Shown here: positions 52,827 through 58,790 of the stretch, one piece after another
Layout of the letters: each line of letters starts with the position of its first letter
Numbering within the stretch: the stretch's first letter is position 1
Source: a bacterium
GTDB taxonomy: Bacteria > JAMCPX01
Direction: 5' to 3'
Assembly (NCBI GenBank): GCA_021792615.1
Contig: JAJYUJ010000016.1
Coordinates: 1-58,790 of the forward strand
Length of the DNA: 58,790 nt
The notes under the pieces: generated by a model
Database searches by the model: none
The model's input: only the letters and a program-made list of their open reading frames with translations
Told to the model about the DNA's origin: nothing
Translations under genes and position numbers: made by a program

Positions 52827-53358
52827 GAAAACATCCCACCCCTTTATTATAGGTGTTCTTGCTATCCTGATCATTGCTGCAGGGTATATCATTTACCTGA
52901 CCTATATACGGCCTGTTCCGATAACGCTGCATCCGCTGCCGGGAAAAAAATTTATAACATTATATTTTTATAATCCGGACACAGATACCCTGAAGCCGGA
53001 GCAGCGGACGATTGTTCAGACTGCCGGCGTGCTGGAAACGTGCAGGGCGATTATCGGGGAACTCGAGCATGGCTCGAATACAGGACTTACAACTCCGATT
53101 CCGAACGATGTAAAGGTAAACAGCGCAATTCTTCATCCCAATGGAATATTATTGATGGATCTGAGCGAAAACCTTGTCCGGGAAACACCCGAGGGCTCGT
53201 CAGCGGAGATCACCGCCATTTATGCGATCGTGAATTCCATAGCCAGGAACATGGATGGTGTAAAAGCCGTTCAGATAACCATTGATGGAAAGCTTCTCCA
53301 GACACTCGAAACACACATAGAGATAGACCAGCCGATAAGACCTGACTATACGAAATAA
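52819..53358 (+). CDS. GerMN-domain exported protein
   Basis: 179 aa with one N-terminal membrane segment (FIIGVLAILIIAAGYIIYLT) and a single GerMN domain: ITLYFYNPDTDTLKPEQR, LTTPIPNDVKVNSAILHPNG, LMDLSENLVRE and SSAEITAIYAIVNSIARN. GerMN domains occur in spore GerM and in LpqB-type lipoproteins and are linked to the cell wall. Its 8-bp overlap with murI suggests joint expression for wall synthesis; the molecular role is unknown. Confidence 0.88.
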   Translation: MSKKTSHPFIIGVLAILIIAAGYIIYLTYIRPVPITLHPLPGKKFITLYFYNPDTDTLKPEQRTIVQTAGVLETCRAIIGELEHGSNTGLTTPIPNDVKVNSAILHPNGILLMDLSENLVRETPEGSSAEITAIYAIVNSIARNMDGVKAVQITIDGKLLQTLETHIEIDQPIRPDYTK

Positions 53359-53468
53359 CCATTGCGTAGTTAGTCATCGCGAACCAGTGAAAATAGTATG
53401 GCAACCTCTCCGGATATAGATTTTTCGGCCCGGAATCTGCATACTCGACATGATAGACACGGTAGAAC

Positions 53469-53496
53469 TTGACAAGAGCAATCAATGGTTTATACT
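53469..53496 (+). promoter_or_regulatory. Sigma-70 promoter of the tRNA gene
   Basis: TTGACA (53469-53474), 16-bp spacer, TATACT (53491-53496). Transcription should start near 53503, five bases ahead of the tRNA. Confidence 0.75.
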
Positions 53497-53507
53497 AATT
53501 CTCTTGA

Positions 53508-53581
<74 letters not shown>

Positions 53582-53614
53582 TCTTGTTTTTCAATGTGTT
53601 ACAAACTTTGCGGA

Positions 53615-54676
53615 TCATACGAACTGCTCACTGTGATCGCTTTTGTGATCGCTTTCATGCTTTAGATAATTTTCTACTGCGATCACGCCTGTTCGTAAAT
53701 TATCCGGTGCAAGATGAGCATACCGCCTTGTCATCTCACCTGTTTTGTGTCCAAGCAGCCGCTGTACGATATACAGGTCAACTCCGTTTTGCACTAACCA
53801 GCTTGCGAAGGTGTGCCGAAGATCATGGAATCTGAAATCCGTTATGCCTGCTTCTTTAAGTGCCTGCCTGAACCATTTGCCTATCTTTGAACCGTCAAAC
53901 CTTGTGCCTGTAGAGGTATGAAACACATATTCACTGCTGATATGCCTTATTCTTTTAAGTTCTGTTAATAATTGTTTTAGTGTTTCATTGATAGGCAGTC
54001 CGAGCCTCTCACCGTTCTTTGTGTGTTCAAGCAGGATCACACTTTTTTGAAGATCAACCTGCTTCCATGTAAGGCTCAGAATATTGTCAAGGCGTATACC
54101 ACTGTTGACGGCAAGCAATACGATCGGTTTCAGCCTGTTATTACACGCTTGATATAACCTTTCAAATTCCTCTCTGGTTAAATATCTGATTCTTGATTGA
54201 GGCAACTTTTCCATACTCACTCTTGAAAATGGATTATCTCGAACCCACTCCCATTCTCGGATTCCAACGTTAAAGGCGTGCTTACAAAAACCAAGTTCAT
54301 GGTTGATAGTTTTAGCAGACGCACCTTCATTCCTACGCTGTATTTTATATGCGTTGATCTGATTAGGTGTGATCTGGTTTAAACACATACCACCAAACAC
54401 CGGCAACAGGTGCTTTAAGCTGGTTTGATCTCTCACCATACTTTTAACTGCCTTTTTGATTGCATACTCTGCCATATACTTCTCAGCCATGTCCTGAAAG
54501 GTTTTCTTATCACCTTGCCCTTTGTCAAAGTATTTGCCCTCTACAAGCTCGATCCTTCGTTTTGCCTCGATCTCCTGTGCAAGTTTCTTATTACTCGTGC
54601 CTGTCGCTATTCTTACCAATCTGCCGTTGTGTCTTAGTTGTATCATCCACTTTTGACCTCGTTTTATCAAACCCAT
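53615..54676 (-). CDS. int: Tyrosine-type integrase
   Basis: Site-specific recombinase, 353 aa, probably inserting the island into the tRNA next to it. The N-terminal ~50 residues form an arm-binding region (RGQKWMIQLRHNGRLVRI), residues ~60-150 the SAM-like core-binding domain, and the catalytic domain has the R-HxxR-H-Y set: NSGIRLDNIL, FHDLRHTFASWL, LLGHKTGEMTRRYAHL. The ATG at 54676 follows AAAGGAGG by 8 bp; an upstream in-frame ATG at 54733 is less likely. Its 3' end faces the tRNA, the usual layout. Confidence 0.94.
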   Translation of the reverse strand: MGLIKRGQKWMIQLRHNGRLVRIATGTSNKKLAQEIEAKRRIELVEGKYFDKGQGDKKTFQDMAEKYMAEYAIKKAVKSMVRDQTSLKHLLPVFGGMCLNQITPNQINAYKIQRRNEGASAKTINHELGFCKHAFNVGIREWEWVRDNPFSRVSMEKLPQSRIRYLTREEFERLYQACNNRLKPIVLLAVNSGIRLDNILSLTWKQVDLQKSVILLEHTKNGERLGLPINETLKQLLTELKRIRHISSEYVFHTSTGTRFDGSKIGKWFRQALKEAGITDFRFHDLRHTFASWLVQNGVDLYIVQRLLGHKTGEMTRRYAHLAPDNLRTGVIAVENYLKHESDHKSDHSEQFV

Positions 54677-54996
54677 TTTTTTAACCTCCTTTCTTTTAGA
54701 TTTGAGGTCTTGAAAGTGGTTAATTCCGTGCAAGAATAGTCTACATCACTCATGCAGAAATTACAACTGCTATTCCTTATTATTGAGCTACATGGTTTAA
54801 TACGGTTTACTGTATGTTTTGATTCAGTAAGCAAAACATCGTAAACATATTGTTTAAAAGCTTCAAAAGCCTTTCCGACGCTCGACTGGCAGTCTGATAT
54901 GAATAGCGGGAAGATCGTCGTTTCTATGTGCCTATGCGTAACAAAATAGCCTATATAAAGGTATGTATTTAAGTAGTCCGTGATCGGTTTTTTCAT
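54667..54996 (-). CDS. Small hypothetical protein of the island
   Basis: 109 aa, not recognised. It has an AGGTGAG ribosome-binding site 8 bp before the ATG and overlaps the integrase start by 10 bp. Residues ~65-90 contain four cysteines (CSSIIRNSSCNFCMSDVDYSC), perhaps a small metal site. The second half overlaps the leader of the integrase and could serve mainly in coupling. Confidence 0.5.
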   Translation of the reverse strand: MKKPITDYLNTYLYIGYFVTHRHIETTIFPLFISDCQSSVGKAFEAFKQYVYDVLLTESKHTVNRIKPCSSIIRNSSCNFCMSDVDYSCTELTTFKTSNLKERRLKKWV

Positions 54997-55089
54997 GTTA
55001 AAATCTCACCTGATTTAAAAACTGCCGTGTCTAAAAAACGACCGTTTATTTTCATAGCCTTGATGTTGAAGCCCTCAGAATGAAACTGC

Positions 55090-55758
55090 CTACCCATTTC
55101 CTGTACCCCTTTTTTTGCCAGCCTTTAACCAGTTTGAAATACTTGATCGGCTGATTCCAAGTTGTCGACCAGCTTTCCTTATGCTCATACCATTCTCAAC
55201 CAGTTTAAGAGCATCACCACGTTTTTGTAGATCAATCTCCGGGCGTCCGAGTTTTTTCCCGGAACGCTTTAGTCTGGTTAAACCTGCTTTCGTTCGCTCA
55301 GATATTTTTTCCCGTTCTGCTTTAGCCAGAGTAGCCACGACAGCAAGAAGGATATTGCGGGCGAGCTCATTTGTAGTATCGAGATAGGGTTCGGAATAGC
55401 TGATCACGGCGATCCCCATGTGCTCAAGCATTTCAAGAAGTTGAATAGTCCTGCTCATACCTTCCCTACTTAAGCGATCCAAAGCCCAGACAACTATGAC
55501 GTCAAAATTGTGCCGGTGTGCATCCTCAAGCATCTGTTTAAAGGCTTCACGCTCAATGTTCTTGCCAGTTGCTGTATCTCGGTAAACCTTCACTATTTCA
55601 AGCCCCCGCTGTTGTGCAAAGGCAGTAAGCGGTTCAAGCTGATTCTCAAATTCTTGTTTATCAGTGCTTACCCGGAGATAGAGTGCTGTTTTAATTGTCA
55701 TTTTAAAATATCCATAATTAAAGAGAGGGCAGGCATTACACCTGCCCCGTGCCATCAT
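55090..55758 (-). CDS. Serine recombinase (resolvase/invertase family)
   Basis: 222 aa. The catalytic Ser lies in LYLRVSTDKQEFENQ, followed by VYRDTATGKNIERE, VVWALDRLSREGM (active-site Arg residues) and the long helix E region ERISERTKAGL (here EREKISERTKAGL). A C-terminal HTH of Hin type is clear: GMSIRKAGRQLGISRSSISN. The start overlaps the previous gene as ATGA; the conserved core begins at an internal ATG (55701), so the first 19 residues may not be translated. Its role could be island resolution or inversion of a segment. Confidence 0.9.
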   Translation of the reverse strand: MMARGRCNACPLFNYGYFKMTIKTALYLRVSTDKQEFENQLEPLTAFAQQRGLEIVKVYRDTATGKNIEREAFKQMLEDAHRHNFDVIVVWALDRLSREGMSRTIQLLEMLEHMGIAVISYSEPYLDTTNELARNILLAVVATLAKAEREKISERTKAGLTRLKRSGKKLGRPEIDLQKRGDALKLVENGMSIRKAGRQLGISRSSISNWLKAGKKRGTGNG

Positions 55759-55955
55759 TCCTCGCTTTCAAAGTCGTTTTCCTCAAGCAGTTCGCCCCGT
55801 TTGTCGAAGCCAGTTGAAAAGCCAGTTTCAAAACCCTGTTGGTAAGCCTCCTGATAAATCTGCTGCGTGTCTTGAGATGTAATAGGGTTTTTCAAAAGCT
55901 CTTCATCCTTTGTTGTCGGATTCTCTTGCTCTGGGTTTTTGGTTACCTTGTTCAT
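55755..55955 (-). CDS. Small acidic hypothetical protein
   Basis: 66 aa, strongly acidic and Gln/Glu-rich, with the near-repeat QEAYQQGFETGFSTGFDKRG. The ATG at 55955 follows GAGG by about 8 bp; a GTG at 55964 overlaps the upstream stop. Not recognised. It is embedded in the tight island operon with a 4-base overlap to the recombinase gene. Confidence 0.5.
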   Translation of the reverse strand: MNKVTKNPEQENPTTKDEELLKNPITSQDTQQIYQEAYQQGFETGFSTGFDKRGELLEENDFESEE

Positions 55956-55960
55956 TTCGA

Positions 55961-56314
55961 TCACCTCGCTTTATTTGAATTTTGTACCTTATGTATTCTT
56001 GCATTGAATGTCTTTTTGATTGCGTGTAATCTCTGTCGTTCGTCATCGTCCTTCGCATTAAGCATGATTTTAATTTCTGTTTCTGTGTAAATAGGTATGC
56101 CCTCTTTAATCAGTTCAGGTATGATTGACTCATCAATGGGAAAGTAAAAAGAATCTTTTAATAGCTTGCTATAAAATTGGATCGCCTTTAGACCTGTATG
56201 GTTAAGTTCAGAAATCCTCATATTTGCAAGTTCCTCATCAGAAGGGTATCTATATATGGGGTGATTTTCGGAAACGGGAGGCTTTTTCTGTTTAAGCAGG
56301 GAATATTTAATCAT
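55961..56314 (-). CDS. Hypothetical protein of the island, 117 aa
   Basis: Soluble, not recognised. Features: basic N-terminus (MIKYSLLKQKKPP), YPSDEELANMRISELN, then alternating helices and a charged C-terminal helix (DDDERQRLHAIKKTFNARI). It overlaps the ATPase gene end by 8 bp, so the two are likely translated together and may interact. Confidence 0.6.
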   Translation of the reverse strand: MIKYSLLKQKKPPVSENHPIYRYPSDEELANMRISELNHTGLKAIQFYSKLLKDSFYFPIDESIIPELIKEGIPIYTETEIKIMLNAKDDDERQRLHAIKKTFNARIHKVQNSNKAR

Positions 56315-57578
56315 TTTTAGCCTCTTTGCCTATGTTTTCCGAATTTAGGGGGATATATAGAGATTGAGTACCCAAAAGTTGATTTTCTATAGATTCGAGG
56401 GGATTATCCTTTTGCTCAGCCTCATCCCATGTAAAATTCTCTACCAAGTTAATTACTGATCGAGAAAGTTGATAGGTTAAAGATATGCCTTTCCCGTGTG
56501 CTTTTAGAAGTTCCAGCGCACACAAATCTTCGATGATTCTACGCAAGCCAGTTTCTGAGATGTTGAACAAACCTGAAGCTTGAATACTTGCGAAATTTAA
56601 AGCTGCGCGTTTTTCGTTCAATAAAAATAATATTTTTAAGCGACTTATTGGTATCGAACCGAAAGCAACATCTGTTAAAATTTGATAATCCACCGATCCC
56701 AGAGTTTCATCCCCTCTTAACAAAGCAAGCCCTTTCCCGAGTTGCACAAGAGATTTAGCGAGTCGGGGTGAAGACTCACTGCTGACAAATTCAATATCTC
56801 GTGTGTAACCATGCCTAATTACAGGGGGGCGTGATTTAGCAACAAAAGCTGCAAGGCTGGCTATTTTCTTATTGATGCTTTCTGAAAATTTAATTTCCCT
56901 ATCTAAAGAAATTTTACTTAAAAAAGTTTCTAAAAGCCCTCGTGCTTGATCTTTAAAGTGTTGTTCTGTTCCAGAAACCTGAATTGCTTTCAAGCCCGCT
57001 TTTACTTGATCAACATCCGAATTTAAACGATAGATTATGAACCTTTCTCCCAAAATACCCCATACGGATAGATACATTTCTATAGAAGGGGTACAAGCCC
57101 CAAGGAAACCAAGTTTACCCTCCCAGTTTACTTGTACACCATTTCCGAACCGCTTATTAAATTTTCCATCGTATACTTCCCTTAATTGTGAAAGAATCTC
57201 ATTGCGCTTGTCCAAAGGCAATGTCGCTATCGTATTAAAGTCTTTTGTTACAATGATCGGCACAGGTTCCGGATCAAGTGTCGTCAGGAGACTGACATCT
57301 CCCTTATATCCGCTTGCAAGCGTGTTGGCGGTGATTGCAGAAACAAAGTGTATATTTGATTGACTATAAAGAAGGTTCAATAACTCCGTTTTCCCAGATG
57401 AAGGATGATCCATGAGTAAAAGCCACACAGGATCACCAGATATACGATTCGCTATAACAGCAGCAATCAACACCCGCAAATGAGTTTCTATGTCCGGCAT
57501 GTAAAGGTAGTCATTAAGATAATGTGCAATGCCTTCAAAAACGTTTGCCAGTAATTTTTTTGTCTCTACTCTATCCAT
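56307..57578 (-). CDS. Island/prophage-type P-loop ATPase
   Basis: 423 aa. Walker A MDHPSSGKTELLNLL lies near residues 54-68. The block PIIVTKDFNTIATLPLDKR followed by ILSQLREVYDGKFNKRFGNG is characteristic of a family of ATPases I recall from prophages and integrative elements, and LGERFIIYRL follows. The C-terminal ~130 residues look like a winged helix (SETGLRRIIEDLCALELL). A role in element replication, as helicase or loader, is a guess. The ATG at 57578 follows GGAGGA by 7 bp; longer open sequence upstream overlaps the HTH gene. Confidence 0.75.
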   Translation of the reverse strand: MDRVETKKLLANVFEGIAHYLNDYLYMPDIETHLRVLIAAVIANRISGDPVWLLLMDHPSSGKTELLNLLYSQSNIHFVSAITANTLASGYKGDVSLLTTLDPEPVPIIVTKDFNTIATLPLDKRNEILSQLREVYDGKFNKRFGNGVQVNWEGKLGFLGACTPSIEMYLSVWGILGERFIIYRLNSDVDQVKAGLKAIQVSGTEQHFKDQARGLLETFLSKISLDREIKFSESINKKIASLAAFVAKSRPPVIRHGYTRDIEFVSSESSPRLAKSLVQLGKGLALLRGDETLGSVDYQILTDVAFGSIPISRLKILFLLNEKRAALNFASIQASGLFNISETGLRRIIEDLCALELLKAHGKGISLTYQLSRSVINLVENFTWDEAEQKDNPLESIENQLLGTQSLYIPLNSENIGKEAKND

Positions 57579-57580
57579 GA

Positions 57581-57772
57581 TTAAATCCTCCATTCTGCAT
57601 TTTTTATAAACTCTCGGATGTCTGCCTCTTTGAATCTCAGAAGCCTGCCCAGTTTCAAAGATTTCAACTTTCCCTGCTCTGCCCATGCATAAACTGTGAT
57701 GGGTTTTATGGACAGCATGGCAGCAACATCCTCTACACGCAAAAGCCTTTCAACATAATTTTTATCGCTCAT
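57581..57772 (-). CDS. AlpA/excisionase-like HTH protein
   Basis: 63 aa, MerR-type HTH_17 fold: LLRVEDVAAMLSIKPITVYA, WAEQGKLKSLKLGRLLRF and KEADIREFIKNAEW. Such proteins act as recombination directionality factors or activators of excision genes in islands. GGAGG stands 7 bp before the ATG. It is the first gene of the minus-strand island operon and ends 2 bp before the ATPase start. Confidence 0.88.
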   Translation of the reverse strand: MSDKNYVERLLRVEDVAAMLSIKPITVYAWAEQGKLKSLKLGRLLRFKEADIREFIKNAEWRI

Positions 57773-57936
57773 AAATTAACCTCCATGTACTTTAATTTTT
57801 ATTATTGCCTTTTCTCGTCTCTCACTGTAGAATATAACTTGATAGGTTATGAGTGAATAGTTTGATGGGTAACTATTTTTTCAAATTCCGGTTACCTTTG
57901 ATGATTGAGATATAGTGCGTGAGACTGTAGGGTAAA
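57773..57936. other. Divergent intergenic region of the island
   Basis: 164 bp, AT-rich, between the AlpA-like gene and the divergent unknown gene; it should hold both promoters. TTGATAGGTTATGAG/ATAGTTTGATGGGTAAC show partial repetition (GATAGGTTA, GATGGGTAA) that might be a binding site. No clear -35/-10 pair was settled on. Confidence 0.4.
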
Positions 57937-58790
57937 ATGAAGGCAGACACACAAAATAATAAAGTAGATGAATCAACATTAAAGGAACTTATTTCACGCT
58001 GGAAACAAGAAATTGTTTCTTTGCTTAAAAAACAGTTGGCAGGTTATCATACACCAATTCCGGAGCTATTTGCATGGGATAGCTCTTATGAAAATCTCAT
58101 TTCAGAAGATGTCTGGTATAAATTTCTGGAAACTCCCTTCACAATCTCTTTAGGTAAATGGTTTCCTGAATTAAGGCAGGATAAAGAACTTACACCTGTA
58201 TTTGAAAAGGCTGATAATTACTATAAAACTGATCCTATGGTTCTTTTCCAGTTTGACCCTGCTACCTATTATTACAATGGCTGGATAAAAACTGAATATA
58301 ACAAACTTATTAGAGAGGGAAAATTAACTGCTAAAGAAATGGAGCTACATAATAAAAATAAAAAAATAAGATTCACAGAAAAACAGTTATTAGGTTTTGA
58401 GCTAACAGCGTATACAACTGTATTAAACTTACAAAAGAGTGATATAATTAAAAATATCATAATGCCACGAAGAGCAGGAACGTTTAAAGTTATTAAGTCT
58501 GAGGCATTCAAGGGTGTTAAAGATATACAACAGGATAGTATAAAAAATCAGATACAGGCATTTTATATTATACTTCAAGACAATATAATTGATTTACTTT
58601 TTTATCCTGAAAACAAGAAATATCTGATTGAATTACTCAAAAATTTTACCATATCCTATAAACAAATAGAAGCTGTTATTATACCTTTGCTATCCGTTAT
58701 ATTAGAAGGACTGAAACAGGAACAGGTTAAAGAAGATGTGTATGATCGTTTAAGAAAAGTTTCCTTATTACAACCAGAATCACTTGAAGT
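57937..58790 (+). CDS. Unknown protein of the island, cut by window end
   Basis: Open from ATG 57937 to the window edge, at least 284 codons without a stop. No family recognised. The sequence is soluble, Lys/Tyr-rich and helical (LISRWKQEIVSLLKKQ, then TPIPELFAWDSSYENL, FQFDPATYYYNGWIKTEY, QIQAFYIILQDNIIDLLFYP). No signal, membrane segment or metal motif was seen. G+C is clearly lower than in the chromosome to the left. It is divergent from the integration operon, the place where island cargo such as defence or toxin genes is often found (inference). The ribosome-binding site is weak (TAGGG). Confidence 0.7.
   Translation, partial: MKADTQNNKVDESTLKELISRWKQEIVSLLKKQLAGYHTPIPELFAWDSSYENLISEDVWYKFLETPFTISLGKWFPELRQDKELTPVFEKADNYYKTDPMVLFQFDPATYYYNGWIKTEYNKLIREGKLTAKEMELHNKNKKIRFTEKQLLGFELTAYTTVLNLQKSDIIKNIIMPRRAGTFKVIKSEAFKGVKDIQQDSIKNQIQAFYIILQDNIIDLLFYPENKKYLIELLKNFTISYKQIEAVIIPLLSVILEGLKQEQVKEDVYDRLRKVSLLQPESLE

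Noticed and set aside
53359-53468. Possible second copy of the palindromic repeat at 49842
   Set aside because: Only a few bases (CATTGCG, GTCATCGCGA) are shared; no matching arms.

Overview
The window looks like chromosome from a Gram-negative, probably anaerobic bacterium, most like the Desulfobacterota ('deltaproteobacterial') lineages. The signs are lipobox-bearing exported lipoproteins, a nine-heme c-type cytochrome behind a sigma-54-type promoter, a glycyl radical enzyme with its activase, a butyryl/crotonyl-CoA gene set, FtsEX, and zinc-binding (C+) forms of S14, S4, L36 and L24. The assignment rests on gene content and is not certain.

1-15968: one co-directional str/S10/spc/alpha block: tuf, rpsJ, rplC-D-W-B, rpsS, rplV, rpsC, rplP, rpmC, rpsQ, rplN-X-E, rpsN-H, rplF-R, rpsE, rplO, secY, adk, map, infA, rpmJ, rpsM-K-D, rpoA, rplQ. 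Spacing is tight with many ATGA overlaps, and a hairpin terminator closes it. rpmD (L30) is missing between rpsE and rplO. Several starts are TTG or GTG and were set from Shine-Dalgarno spacing.

15969-31823: accessory metabolism and envelope: the nonaheme lipoprotein cytochrome, a GH31-type glycosidase lipoprotein, a thiolase, a CxE-class glycyl radical enzyme (near-consensus sigma-70 promoter) with its radical-SAM activase, an alpha/beta-hydrolase lipoprotein, and a PEGA-tailed membrane Ser/Thr kinase overlapping a triple-LysM protein.

31822-44673: an acyl-CoA ligase, a debris-rich stretch (33847-34454) with a degenerate 56-bp duplicate of the epimerase leader and strong hairpins, a Fic protein, a 531-bp internally deleted IS3-family element, pabB-pabC, an IS21 istB fragment, an IS200-type element, and three beta-propeller-like lipoproteins beside an SDR epimerase.

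44793-53358: on the minus strand, mnmA, membrane rhodanese, DoxX/MauE, a conserved 136-aa protein, ftsE and ftsX. On the plus strand, 3-hydroxybutyryl-CoA dehydrogenase, crotonase, acyl-CoA dehydrogenase, murI and a GerMN protein. Together with the thiolase these could interconvert acetyl-CoA and butyryl-CoA.

53508-58790: an initiator tRNA-Met with unusual bases (C33; C1-U72) and, right behind it, the left end of an integrated element: tyrosine integrase, small unknown proteins, serine recombinase, an island-type ATPase and an AlpA-like HTH protein as one tight minus-strand operon, with a divergent AT-rich gene of unknown function running off the window.
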